From the NCBI RefSeq assembly GCF_020532555.1, contig NZ_JAJBBR010000013.1, positions 1 to 64,000 on the forward strand: a stretch of DNA of 64,000 bases. The letters are read 5' to 3'. The position numbers and the translations under genes were made by a program. This document shows positions 17,110 to 27,901 of the stretch, in pieces. This DNA comes from Microvirga lenta. GTDB lineage: Bacteria > Pseudomonadota > Alphaproteobacteria > Rhizobiales > Beijerinckiaceae. The notes beneath the pieces are model-generated. The model saw nothing but the letters and a program-made list of their open reading frames with translations, made no database searches and had not been told where the DNA came from. Within the stretch, counting starts at the first letter, position 1. Each line of letters begins with the position of its first letter.

Positions 17110-18315
17110 ATGCGCGAGGCTTATATCTGCGCCTATGTGCGCACCCCGATCGGCCGTTACGCCGGTTCGCTCTCGAGCGTTCGTGCCGACGATCTCGGCG
17201 CCGTCCCGCTGAAGGCCTTGATGGAGCGCTATCCGAACGTCGATTTCGAGGCGGTCGACGACGTGATCTATGGTTGCGCCAATCAGGCAGGGGAGGATAA
17301 CCGCAATGTCGCCCGCATGGCGGTGCTTCTTGCAGGCCTGCCCGGCTCCGTCTCGGGCACGACCATCAACCGGTTGTGCGGGTCGGGCATCGATGCGGTC
17401 ATTGCGGCTGCACGGGCCATCAAAGCGGGCGAAGCGGATCTGATGATCGCGGGTGGTGTCGAGTCCATGTCTCGTGCGCCTTTCGTCATGCCGAAGGCTG
17501 ACGCGGCTTTCTCCCGAGCCACCGAGATTTACGACACCACCATCGGTTGGCGCTTCGTCAATCCGCTGATGAAGAGCCAGTACGGCATCGACTCGATGCC
17601 GGAGACCGGCGAGAACGTGGCCGAAGAGTTCCAGATCTCGCGCGCCGACCAGGATGCTTTTGCGCTGCGCTCGCAGAAGAAAGCTGCTGCGGCGCAGGAG
17701 AACGGGCGTCTTGCCAAGGAAATCGTGCCGGTCACAGTCCCTCGGCGGAAAGGGGATCCGGTGGTCGTCGACAAGGACGAGCATCCCCGTGGCGACACGA
17801 CCCTGGAAGGCCTCGCCAAGCTTTCGACGCCGTTCCGCAAGGACGGATCGGTGACCGCGGGCAACGCATCCGGCGTGAACGACGGCGCTGCCGCGCTGAT
17901 CATCGCCTCGGAGGAGGCCATGAGGAGGTTCGGTCTCGAACCGATTGCGCGTGTCGTCGGCGGGGCCACCGCCGGTGTCCCGCCACGCATCATGGGGATC
18001 GGTCCGGCGCCGTCCACGAAGAAGCTCTGCGCCCGCCTCGGGCTCAAGCCCTCGGATTTCGATGTGATCGAGCTGAACGAAGCCTTCGCCAGCCAGGGAA
18101 TCGCCGTTCTGCGCGACCTGGGCATCCCGGAGGATGCGGATCACGTGAATCCCAATGGCGGAGCCATCGCCCTGGGGCATCCGCTAGGCATGTCCGGCGC
18201 ACGCATCACTGGCACGGCCGCACTCGAGCTGAAGCTCAAGGGGAAGAAGCGCGCATTGGCGACCATGTGCGTGGGCGTGGGGCAGGGCATTTCCATCGCC
18301 CTCGAGGCTGTCTAA
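17110..18315 (+). CDS. pcaF: 3-oxoadipyl-CoA thiolase
   Basis: PcaF cleaves beta-ketoadipyl-CoA with CoA to succinyl-CoA and acetyl-CoA. The 401-residue thiolase has the acyl-accepting Cys90 (NRLCGSGIDA), the NEAFA motif, the catalytic histidine in GGAIALGHPLG and the second cysteine in TMCVGVGQG. A general acetyl-CoA acetyltransferase is the alternative, but the operon position favours PcaF. Confidence 0.93.
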   Translation: MREAYICAYVRTPIGRYAGSLSSVRADDLGAVPLKALMERYPNVDFEAVDDVIYGCANQAGEDNRNVARMAVLLAGLPGSVSGTTINRLCGSGIDAVIAAARAIKAGEADLMIAGGVESMSRAPFVMPKADAAFSRATEIYDTTIGWRFVNPLMKSQYGIDSMPETGENVAEEFQISRADQDAFALRSQKKAAAAQENGRLAKEIVPVTVPRRKGDPVVVDKDEHPRGDTTLEGLAKLSTPFRKDGSVTAGNASGVNDGAAALIIASEEAMRRFGLEPIARVVGGATAGVPPRIMGIGPAPSTKKLCARLGLKPSDFDVIELNEAFASQGIAVLRDLGIPEDADHVNPNGGAIALGHPLGMSGARITGTAALELKLKGKKRALATMCVGVGQGISIALEAV

Positions 18316-18324
18316 GCTTCGTCG

Positions 18325-19392
18325 ATGATCGCGCCCATGCAACCGTCCTCCCTGCTCCAATCCCTCGTCGGAGACGACGAGATCGAGGCGCTTCTTTCCG
18401 GTGAGGCCGAGCTCCGGGCCATGCTTCGGGTGGAAGCGGCCCTGGCTTCGGCGGAGGCGGAGGCCGGTCTCATCGAACGAGGGGCGGCGGACCGGATCTC
18501 GGAAATCTGCGCCGTATTCGAGCCGGATTGGAAGGGACTGTCGCGTGGGCTGGCTCAGGATGGCGTTGTCGTTCCCGAGTTCGTGAGGCAGCTGCGTTCC
18601 GCAGTCGGCGAGCCTCATGCGAAATCGGTGCATGTGGGGGCAACGAGCCAGGACGTCATCGACACGGCTCTGATCCTGCGGCTCAAGAACATCATGGAGT
18701 TGTACCTGCGCCGTCTCGAACATCTCATCCAGGCGATGCAGGTGCTCAAGGTTCGCGACGGTGCCGTGCGTCTCATGGCCCATACGCGGATGCAGCAGGC
18801 ACTGCCCTTCACGGCCGCCGACAAGATCGAGACCTGGCTCAGCCCCCTCGAAAGGCATCGGGAGACGCTGCAGGCGCTCATGCCGCGTCTGCTGGTGCTT
18901 CAGCTCGGCGGTCCGGTCGGCACCCGCGCCGAGCTGAAGGGGCATGGCGCTGCCATTGCCGACGCCATGGCGAGGCAGCTCGGACTCGGCTCCGTTCCCG
19001 CGTGGCATTCGCAGCGGGATCGGATCGGCGAGTTCGCCTCCTGGCTCTCTCTCCTCTCAGGGACATTGGGCAAGATCGGACAGGACGTTGCCCTGATGGC
19101 GCAGAACGAGGTGAGAGAGGTGCGCCTCGCAGTTGGCGGAGGCTCGTCCGCCATGCCTCACAAGTCCAACCCGGTTTCCGCCGAGGTGCTCGTCACGCTC
19201 GCCCGCTTCAATGCAGGCCTGCTCGGCACGCTCCATCAGGCCCTCGTCCACGAAAATGAGCGCTCGGGAGCCGCCTGGACCCTTGAATGGCTCGTGCTGC
19301 CTCAGATGCTGGTGGCGTGCGGGGCAGGCCTGAACATGGCCCGGGGGCTCATCGAGGGACTCACGTTCCTGCCGTCGGAAACCGGAAGATAG
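18325..19392 (+). CDS. pcaB: 3-carboxy-cis,cis-muconate cycloisomerase
   Basis: PcaB converts 3-carboxy-cis,cis-muconate to gamma-carboxymuconolactone, between PcaHG and PcaC. It belongs to the fumarase/aspartase superfamily and shows the signature GSSAMPHKSNP plus the HVGATSQDVIDT segment. At 355 residues it is shorter than the roughly 450-residue bacterial enzymes and matches the shorter alphaproteobacterial form. A second in-frame ATG at 18337 is an alternative start. It is the final gene of the importer-pca operon. Confidence 0.92.
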   Translation: MIAPMQPSSLLQSLVGDDEIEALLSGEAELRAMLRVEAALASAEAEAGLIERGAADRISEICAVFEPDWKGLSRGLAQDGVVVPEFVRQLRSAVGEPHAKSVHVGATSQDVIDTALILRLKNIMELYLRRLEHLIQAMQVLKVRDGAVRLMAHTRMQQALPFTAADKIETWLSPLERHRETLQALMPRLLVLQLGGPVGTRAELKGHGAAIADAMARQLGLGSVPAWHSQRDRIGEFASWLSLLSGTLGKIGQDVALMAQNEVREVRLAVGGGSSAMPHKSNPVSAEVLVTLARFNAGLLGTLHQALVHENERSGAAWTLEWLVLPQMLVACGAGLNMARGLIEGLTFLPSETGR

Positions 19393-19400
19393 CCGGCGCG

Positions 19401-19568
19401 TCAGGCGTCGCCGACGATCACGGTGATTTTCCCGCTGCCGCCGCAATCCGGACAGGCTTTACGCCCGACCTCGCCGGAGCCGTTGCAGGTGGGGCAGATG
19501 TCGTCGCCGGTCTGCGCCGTTCCAGGCACATCCTCGTCGCCGGGGTTTTTCCGTTTCGTGTCAGCCAT
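19401..19568 (-). CDS. Small DnaJ-type zinc-ribbon protein
   Basis: A 55-residue protein with two CxxCxGxG motifs (CPTCNGSG and CPDCGGSG), the same arrangement as one zinc site of the DnaJ cysteine-rich domain, but no J domain. The ATG at 19568 is chosen because GAGGAG lies 8 bp upstream. It sits 8 bp from the convergent end of pcaB and 47 bp after the pobR stop on the same strand. The function is unknown; a minimal zinc ribbon is all that can be supported. Confidence 0.7.
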   Translation of the reverse strand: MADTKRKNPGDEDVPGTAQTGDDICPTCNGSGEVGRKACPDCGGSGKITVIVGDA

Positions 19569-19615
19569 CGGCATTCTCCTCAACTCCTGGGGAACGCGGG
19601 GAGGGGCGGGACGGT

Positions 19616-20500
19616 TCAGGCCGCCGTGCTTCGCTGGCGATGGCGGAATTCGAGCGGCGAAAGACCGGTGCGATTTTTGAAGAAACGCGTGAAGTAGGCC
19701 GGGTCGTCGAATGCCAGTGCCAGTGCAATCTCCTTAGCGCTCAGGGAGCTGAAGGTCAGGTACCGTTTCGCCTCGATGACGATCCGCTGGTGGATGATGC
19801 CCAAGGCCGTGTCGCCGAGATGCTCCCGGCAGATGCGGTTGAGGTGGGTCGGGGTGACGCCGAGCCTGCGGGCGTAGGTGTCGAGCGGCTGATGGGTGCG
19901 ATAATCCCGATCGACGAGTTGGCGGAAGCGCAGGGCGTGCTGGAGCGACCGGCTGCCTGGGCCATGGGAGGTTTGGAGCGCTAGGCCGCTCATTCGATGG
20001 ACTGCGATGAGCACAAGCGCAAGGCGGGCCTCGATCGCTCCGAGGCGGCATGGGGCCTGAGCCTCGAATTCGGTAGCGATTTCCGCAATGTCCGCAGCGA
20101 TGGACCGGGCCATCGTCGGGTGCTCGGACAGCGGCAGGAGCTGCACCTCGCGGAAGCTGTTCTCGGTTCCGCCTGCGGATCGAAGGACATGGGGCAGACG
20201 TCCCTCGAACAGGGTCAGCACGGTACCTTCCACATCGGGTGAGAATGTGTAGCCGTGCACCACCATGGCGGGCAATGTGACGATGCAGGGGGCATCGAGA
20301 CGGTTGCGCCTCCCGTCGAGGACGAGTTCCGCTTGGCCGCATTCCAAGTGGAGGATCTGGAAAAGACTTTCGTGTCGGTGCGGCTGGATCTCGTAATTGT
20401 GCAAGCGGCTGCGCGCCTGGATCGTTTCGCAATGGATCCAGTCCGACTGCGTATCCTCCTTGAATTCTCCATAGAGTGAGTAGGTTGGAATGCCTGCCAT
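19616..20500 (-). CDS. pobR: AraC-family transcriptional regulator of pobA
   Basis: A 294-residue regulator with an N-terminal cupin-like ligand domain (PHRHESLFQILHLECG) and a C-terminal AraC double helix-turn-helix (IALALAFDDPAYFTRFFKNRTGLSP). It is divergent from pobA and matches the AraC-type PobR proteins that activate pobA with 4-hydroxybenzoate. I choose the ATG at 20500 from the family N-terminus (IPTYSLYGEF); a start at 20572 is possible but would translate across the presumed operator. Confidence 0.88.
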   Translation of the reverse strand: MAGIPTYSLYGEFKEDTQSDWIHCETIQARSRLHNYEIQPHRHESLFQILHLECGQAELVLDGRRNRLDAPCIVTLPAMVVHGYTFSPDVEGTVLTLFEGRLPHVLRSAGGTENSFREVQLLPLSEHPTMARSIAADIAEIATEFEAQAPCRLGAIEARLALVLIAVHRMSGLALQTSHGPGSRSLQHALRFRQLVDRDYRTHQPLDTYARRLGVTPTHLNRICREHLGDTALGIIHQRIVIEAKRYLTFSSLSAKEIALALAFDDPAYFTRFFKNRTGLSPLEFRHRQRSTAA

Positions 20501-20542
20501 CGAAAAGCGCCGGTCCTGGGAAATTCGGAGTGAGATGTCCGA

Positions 20543-20570
20543 ATTGTCCAGGTCTTTGCGCGGATTGTCC
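20543..20570. promoter_or_regulatory. Direct repeats, probable PobR-binding site
   Basis: ATTGTCCA occurs at 20543-20550 and again at 20563-20570, exactly 20 bp (two helical turns) apart, with a partial copy ATGTCC at 20535-20540. Paired direct half-sites on one DNA face are typical of AraC-family activators. The repeats lie about 75-100 bp before pobA. Confidence 0.6.
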
Positions 20571-20624
20571 ATTGGCCGATGGAGGCCTCCCGCGCATCTT
20601 CCTGCCATATGAGATGCGGCCTGA

Positions 20625-21812
<1,188 letters not shown>

Positions 21813-21864
21813 GGCGCAGTCGCGCGCCTCCCGAAGCCGGAGGCAGGGTGTGAACAGCGCTTGA

Positions 21865-21905
21865 GACCAGTATGGACAGAGCGCGACCAATATGAGACCA
21901 GTTAG
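21865..21905. repeat. Three GACCA direct repeats upstream of the phosphatase gene
   Basis: GACCAGTATG (21865-21874), GACCAATATG (21885-21894) and the partial GACCAGTTAG (21896-21905) are spaced 20 and 11 bp apart, immediately before the GTG start at 21909. They could be a regulator-binding site; no regulator is suggested by the sequence. Confidence 0.4.
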
Positions 21906-21908
21906 GGC

Positions 21909-22781
21909 GTGAACGATACTCGCCCTCAATCCCGCTTCCGGTCGCTGTACCGGCAGTCCTTGCCTGGCTCCCGCATCAACGAGGACGAGGCCGGGCTGCA
22001 CGGATCCTATGCCTGGATCGTCGACGGGGCGACAGGCCTCTCCGGCGGGCGGCTGACCGCCGGGGCGACCGATGCCGCCTGGCTCGCCCGCACGATCGGG
22101 CAGAAACTCGGTGGCGTCGCCTCATCCGCAGATGTGGGGGAGGTATTCGATTGGCTTGAAACAGGCGTCAGGGACGCCTTCGCCGAGGAGGCCGTTCAGA
22201 CAGCCGATAGCGAGGGGCATGGTCCCTCGGCGTGCCTCGGCCTCCTGAGGGTTTGCGCAAGGGCGAACGGAAAGCTTCTCCTGGAGGGCGGGTTTCTGGG
22301 CGATGTGGTCGCTCTGGTTCCCTCCGCGAACGGTGTGGTCCGGTGGACGGACGAGCGGGCGAAGCCGTTCGAGCGGCGCACGCTGGCAGCGCTCGCCCCT
22401 GGAGGGCATGAGCCGGGACAGATTCCCGAAGCCGTCAGACGGCAGATCCTCGAGAACCGCGAACAGCTCAATCGTCCCGAAGGCTACTGGGTCGTGCATC
22501 CGACCCGTCCCTGGGCGGGTCGGGAATTGAGGTTCGAGACGGAGGCTGCTCCGGATGAGCCCATCGTCCTCGCGACGGATGGCTTCATGCGGCTTGTCGA
22601 CGTGTTCGGGGCCTATTCCGATGCCTCCCTTCATGCCCGCCTTGCCGCGGGCGAAGGCGAGGATTTGATGCAGGAGTTGCGTGAACTGGAGCGGAGCGAC
22701 CCCAAGGCGGGCGTCTACCCTCGTGTCAAAATCCACGATGATGCTACGGTTCTCGTGATCGCGGCCGAACCATACGGCTGA
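21909..22781 (+). CDS. PP2C-like serine/threonine protein phosphatase
   Basis: The 290-residue protein has the PP2C layout: an N-terminal NEDEAG segment, a VDGATG motif in the place of the usual DGHGG, ATDGF in the middle and a C-terminal DDATVLVIA metal-site motif. It therefore probably dephosphorylates a phosphoprotein in the cytoplasm, using Mn or Mg. The start is a GTG because nearby ATG codons are out of frame or blocked by a stop. No partner kinase is in the window, and its target is unknown. Confidence 0.75.
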   Translation: MNDTRPQSRFRSLYRQSLPGSRINEDEAGLHGSYAWIVDGATGLSGGRLTAGATDAAWLARTIGQKLGGVASSADVGEVFDWLETGVRDAFAEEAVQTADSEGHGPSACLGLLRVCARANGKLLLEGGFLGDVVALVPSANGVVRWTDERAKPFERRTLAALAPGGHEPGQIPEAVRRQILENREQLNRPEGYWVVHPTRPWAGRELRFETEAAPDEPIVLATDGFMRLVDVFGAYSDASLHARLAAGEGEDLMQELRELERSDPKAGVYPRVKIHDDATVLVIAAEPYG

Positions 22782-22788
22782 AGGGATT

Positions 22789-22821
22789 CCGCAAGATCCG
22801 TCCCCGGGACGGGCTTTGCGG
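22789..22821 (+). other. Two-tier hairpin next to the binding-protein ribosome site
   Basis: CCGCAA (22789-22794) pairs with TTGCGG (22816-22821), and inside it CCGTCCC (22798-22804) pairs with GGGACGG (22806-22812). The 3' arm ends one base before the GGGAGG at 22823-22828. It may terminate phosphatase transcription (no T-run) or influence translation of the next gene. Confidence 0.5.
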
Positions 22822-22857
22822 AGGGAGGACGAGACTTCAATGAAGAGGGAACTCAAG

Positions 22858-24105
22858 ATGAAACTGACAAGACGACTTCTGCTCGGTGTGGCCGCAGGCG
22901 GCTATCTGCTCTCGGCGGGCGCCGCCATGGCCAAGACGGAGCTGACCTTCTGGAGCTGGCGGCAGGAAGACAAGGCTTTCTACAACGACATCATCAAGAA
23001 ATTCCAGGAGAAGGAACCCGATATCTCGGTGAAGTTCGAGACCTTCGCTCCTGAGAACTATCAGACGATCCTCTCCACGGCGCTCGCCGCCGGACGCGGA
23101 CCGGACGTGATCCAGGTTCGCGCCTACGGCAACCTGGAGACGATTGCGGCTCCGGGCTACCTGCTCGCCCTCGACAAGCAGACCGTTCCGGAACTGGCGA
23201 ACTTCCCGGATGCGGCGCTCGCCGCCGAGACGCTGCGCGCGGACGGCAAGGTCTATGCGGTGCCTTTCGCCACCCAGACGATGCTGGTGATCTACAACAA
23301 CAAGATCTTCAAGGATGCGGGCGTCCAGCCGCCCCAGACCTGGGACGAGATGATGAAGCTCGCCCAGACCCTCAAATCCAAGAACATCACCCCGTTTGCG
23401 AACGGCACGTCTACGGCGTGGCAGAACGAGACCATCGTTGCTGCACTGCTCTCCTCCATGCTCGGCAAGCAGTTCGAGGAGGACATCGTTTCCGGCAAGG
23501 CCAACTTCACCGATCCGCGTTTCGTCAACGCGTTGGCCAAGCTCAAGGATATCAGCCAGTATTTCGCGCCGAACTTCACAGGCGTCGATTACGCCTCCTC
23601 GCAGCAGCTCTTCGTGGCCGGCCGCGCGGCCATGTTCGCGGGCGGTTCCTTCGAGGTGGCGAATTTCAAGAAGCAGAACCCGACCCTCGAACTCGGCGTG
23701 TTCGCCTCTCCGGTGGAAAAGCCCAGCGACGAGCGCTTGGTGGCCCGCTACTATGACGGCGGCTATGCCGTGAATGCGAAGACGGACAAGAAGGATGCCG
23801 CGATCAAGTTCGTGCGCTTCCTCGCCACCCCCGAATACGGCACGCTCTTCACCAACGAGTTGAAGAACCTGTCCCCGATCAAGGGCATCAAGATCGAGGA
23901 CCCGTTGACTCAAGGCATCGCGAAGCTGGCGGAAGGGGCCATGTCCTATCTGATGCTCGTGCGCTTCCGCTATCAGGAGCCGAGCGGTTCGGTTCTCCTG
24001 CAGTCCAACGTGCAGAAGATGCTCGCCGGTCAGCAGACGCCCGAACAGGCTGCCGCCGAGATCAACAAGGGCATCGCGACCTACTACAAGCCGTTCCAGA
24101 AGTAA
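22858..24105 (+). CDS. Sugar ABC transporter substrate-binding protein (family 1)
   Basis: A periplasmic solute-binding protein of the SBP_bac_1 class, 415 residues from the ATG at 22858, which has GAGGGA 7 bp upstream and gives a clean signal peptide (RRLLLGVAAGG ... AAMA). An upstream ATG at 22840 with GGGAGG is an alternative. Its operon contains two MalFG-type permeases, nanE and a MalK-type ATPase, so the ligand is likely an amino sugar such as N-acetylmannosamine; that is inferred from nanE. Confidence 0.85.
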   Translation: MKLTRRLLLGVAAGGYLLSAGAAMAKTELTFWSWRQEDKAFYNDIIKKFQEKEPDISVKFETFAPENYQTILSTALAAGRGPDVIQVRAYGNLETIAAPGYLLALDKQTVPELANFPDAALAAETLRADGKVYAVPFATQTMLVIYNNKIFKDAGVQPPQTWDEMMKLAQTLKSKNITPFANGTSTAWQNETIVAALLSSMLGKQFEEDIVSGKANFTDPRFVNALAKLKDISQYFAPNFTGVDYASSQQLFVAGRAAMFAGGSFEVANFKKQNPTLELGVFASPVEKPSDERLVARYYDGGYAVNAKTDKKDAAIKFVRFLATPEYGTLFTNELKNLSPIKGIKIEDPLTQGIAKLAEGAMSYLMLVRFRYQEPSGSVLLQSNVQKMLAGQQTPEQAAAEINKGIATYYKPFQK

Positions 24106-24118
24106 GGCTTCGACAAGG

Positions 24119-24146
24119 GAGCGGCGGGCGATGAAGCCCGCCGCTC
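24119..24146 (+). terminator. Strong intercistronic hairpin after the sugar-binding-protein gene
   Basis: GAGCGGCGGGC (24119-24129) and GCCCGCCGCTC (24136-24146) form a perfect 11-bp GC-rich stem with a 6-base loop, followed by TTTCC. It lies 14 bp after the stop codon and 20 bp before the permease ATG, suggesting attenuated read-through into the membrane genes. Confidence 0.65.
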
Positions 24147-24165
24147 TTTCCATGAGAGTTTTCCC

Positions 24166-25098
24166 ATGCCCGTCTCTCCCAAGCAGGCCCGGACCCTGAA
24201 GCATCGCAGCTGGGTGGCATTCCTCATCGTGCCGCCTGTGGTCTTCATGTCGCTCTTCGTGGTCTATCCCATCCTGTCGGCTTTCGCCTATGCCTTCTAC
24301 GAGTGGCAGGGACTGGCGCGCGGCGAGTTCGTCGGACTGGAGAACTTCAGGGAGGTCCTCTTCGGGCCCACAATGGCGCCGGTCGTGTGGAACGCCTTCC
24401 TGCACAACGTCTATGCCCTCGTCGCGCTGATGATCATCCAGAACGGCGGCGGGTTCCTCCTCGCCTGGCTTCTCTACAAGGAGCCGTTCGGTTTCCGCTT
24501 CCACCGCCTGGCGGTCTTCGTGCCCGTCGTGCTTTCGACCATCATCGTCGGGTTTCTCTGGAAGCTTTTTCTCAATCCGAATTTCGGCATCGTGAACCAG
24601 GCGCTTTATGCGCTGGGCCTCGATTCCTGGGCCAAGCCCTGGCTCGGCGATTCCTCGACCGCGCTGGGCGCGCTGATCCTGGCCAATGCCTGGCATTTCA
24701 TAGGCTTTCCGACGCTCGTCTATCTCGCGGGCATGCAGCGCATTCCCTCCGAGATCATCGAGGCCGCACGTCTCGACGGCACCAACGAATGGCAGTTGCT
24801 CACGAACGTGATCTGGCCGCTCGTCGCGCCGAGCACCACCATCCTCTTCACCCTGCTCTTCATCGGGGCCTTCAACTGGTTCGAGATCCCGTACGTCATG
24901 GCCGGCCTCGACGGCTCGCCCTTCGGTTCGACCGACGTGTTGGGCCTCGTGTTCTACCGAACCGCCTTCGGCAATCAGAGCGCCAGCATCCAGAATTTCG
25001 GCCAAGGCTCCGCGCTCGCCACGGTGATCTTCCTCTTCATCGTGGTCTTCGCCTCGATGCTCACGCTTTGGCTGCGCCGCCGGGAGATCCAGTTTTGA
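24166..25098 (+). CDS. Sugar ABC transporter permease (MalF-type)
   Basis: A 310-residue inner-membrane permease with about six hydrophobic segments and the cytoplasmic EAA-type loop EAARLDGTNEWQLLTNVIWP that contacts the ATPase. It pairs with the MalG-type permease encoded directly downstream, with a 4-bp overlap if the TTG start of that gene is used. Confidence 0.88.
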   Translation: MPVSPKQARTLKHRSWVAFLIVPPVVFMSLFVVYPILSAFAYAFYEWQGLARGEFVGLENFREVLFGPTMAPVVWNAFLHNVYALVALMIIQNGGGFLLAWLLYKEPFGFRFHRLAVFVPVVLSTIIVGFLWKLFLNPNFGIVNQALYALGLDSWAKPWLGDSSTALGALILANAWHFIGFPTLVYLAGMQRIPSEIIEAARLDGTNEWQLLTNVIWPLVAPSTTILFTLLFIGAFNWFEIPYVMAGLDGSPFGSTDVLGLVFYRTAFGNQSASIQNFGQGSALATVIFLFIVVFASMLTLWLRRREIQF

Positions 25099-25949
25099 CC
25101 ACCAAGGCCATGTATTCCCCGGCTCCGCCGAGGCCCATCTCGTTCGCGTTCCTGGCTCAGATCATTCTGATCATGAACTCGTTCATCATGCTCTACCCGG
25201 TCGTGGTCATGGTCTTCTCGGCCTTCAAGTCCACGGGCGAGATCTTCGAACATCCCTTCGCGCTGCCCGATTTCACGCAGGTTCAGAATTTCACGCGGGT
25301 TCTCGGCGAAACGTCCATGCCGACCTACTTCGTGAACTCCATCATCGTGACCGGAACCTCGATCGTTCTGATCCTCGTTCTCGGCACCATGGCGGGCTAT
25401 GCGGTAGCCCGCTACGAGTCGCGCACCAACACCTTCATCCTGCTGTTCTTCCTGGCAGGCCTGATGTTGCCCTTGAAGCTCGCGGTGATCCCGCTCTTCA
25501 TCCTGCTGCGCGACCTGAATCTCCTCGACAGCCGCTGGAGCCTGATCGTCACCTATACCGCCATCGGCCTTCCGTCGGCGGTGTTCATCATGGCCGGCTT
25601 CCTGCGCTCGCTTCCGTCCGAACTCGAGGATGCCGCCCGCATCGACGGGGCATCGGAGCCGCGCATCATGTGGTCGGTCATGCTGCCCCTGGCCCGCCCG
25701 CCCATGGCGATTGCGGCTATCCAGAATGCGGTGCCGATCTGGAACGACTTCTTCTTCCCGCTCGTGTTCATTCAGACGGACGACTACAAGACCCTGCCGC
25801 AGGGGCTTACCACCTTCATGGGCGAGTACACCACGGATTGGGGCATGCTGTTCGCCGGCCTCACCATCGCGGCCGCTCCCATCACGCTCCTCTACATCGC
25901 CCTGTCCCGTCAGTTCATCCAGGGTATGACCGCCGGCGCGGTCAAGTAG
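25095..25949 (+). CDS. Sugar ABC transporter permease (MalG-type)
   Basis: A permease of 284 residues from TTG at 25095, or 279 from ATG at 25110. The TTG is preferred because GGAG lies 8 bp upstream and it produces a TTGA overlap with the preceding gene. Six hydrophobic segments and the EAA loop (DAARIDGASEPRIMWSVMLP) are visible. It is the second channel subunit of the presumed amino-sugar importer. Confidence 0.87.
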   Translation: MTTKAMYSPAPPRPISFAFLAQIILIMNSFIMLYPVVVMVFSAFKSTGEIFEHPFALPDFTQVQNFTRVLGETSMPTYFVNSIIVTGTSIVLILVLGTMAGYAVARYESRTNTFILLFFLAGLMLPLKLAVIPLFILLRDLNLLDSRWSLIVTYTAIGLPSAVFIMAGFLRSLPSELEDAARIDGASEPRIMWSVMLPLARPPMAIAAIQNAVPIWNDFFFPLVFIQTDDYKTLPQGLTTFMGEYTTDWGMLFAGLTIAAAPITLLYIALSRQFIQGMTAGAVK

Positions 25950-25958
25950 GAGACGAAC

Positions 25959-26693
25959 GTGCTGATTCCGAAAGGTGCGCTCGTCGTTTCGTGTCAGGCC
26001 CGCGCCGACAACCCGCTTCATGGGCCTGTTCACATGGCCGCCATGGCCCGTGCGGCGGAGGCCGGCGGCGCAAGGGCCATCCGCGCCAACGGACCCGACG
26101 ACGTGGCGGCGATCCGTGCCGTGACGCGGCTGCCGATCATCGGAATCTCGAAGGTCTGGGATGATCGTTATCCGGTCTACATCACGCCGGATTTCGAGAA
26201 TGCGGCCGCGGTCGCCCGGGCTGGCGCCGACGTCATCGGCATCGATGCCACGCCGCGTCCGCGCAACGGCGAGTCTGTCGAGCGCCTGATCGCGCGGATT
26301 CGCGGCGAACTCGGCAGAGAGGTTTTCGCCGACATCGCAACGCTGGAAGAGGGGCGGGCGGCTCATGCCTATGGGGCAACCTACGTCGCCACGACTCTGT
26401 CCGGCTATACGGACGAGACCATCGAGAGAAGGGCCGCAGGTCCGGATCTGGACCTCCTGTCGGCCCTTGTCGGCGCTGTGCCGGTCCCGGTGATCGCAGA
26501 GGGGCGCTTCGACACGCCCGATCTGGTCACGGCCGCCTTCGAGCGTGGGGCTCATGCGGTGGTGGTCGGAACCGCGATCACCAATCCGCGCGAGATCACC
26601 AGGAAATTCGCCCAGGCCGCCGAGTTCTGGGCAGACAACGGAACATCGGCACCTCCCGGAGGGAGAGCCCATCTGTCACAGGACGGAGTTTGA
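25959..26693 (+). CDS. nanE: N-acylmannosamine-6-phosphate 2-epimerase
   Basis: NanE interconverts ManNAc-6-phosphate and GlcNAc-6-phosphate in sialic acid and ManNAc catabolism. The 244-residue TIM-barrel protein shows VSCQARADNPLHGP at the N-terminus, GISKVW, DIAT and the VIAEGRF motif. The start is a GTG with AGGAG 6 bp upstream. It is inserted between the permease and ATPase genes of the importer. No nanA, nanK, nagA or nagB gene is present in this window, so the route is incomplete locally. Confidence 0.87.
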   Translation: MLIPKGALVVSCQARADNPLHGPVHMAAMARAAEAGGARAIRANGPDDVAAIRAVTRLPIIGISKVWDDRYPVYITPDFENAAAVARAGADVIGIDATPRPRNGESVERLIARIRGELGREVFADIATLEEGRAAHAYGATYVATTLSGYTDETIERRAAGPDLDLLSALVGAVPVPVIAEGRFDTPDLVTAAFERGAHAVVVGTAITNPREITRKFAQAAEFWADNGTSAPPGGRAHLSQDGV

Positions 26694-26694
26694 G

Positions 26695-27765
<1,071 letters not shown>

Positions 27766-27901
27766 CAGGGACGGCCGAGCGGCTTACCTTGGGGAGCGTC
27801 CGATTGGCGGATATTTTGGGAGATTATAACACGAACGTGAGAGCACACCGCGCCCTTGGAGGTGTACCCATTCCAGAATGGATTTCAGACGAGGTGCTAC
27901 C

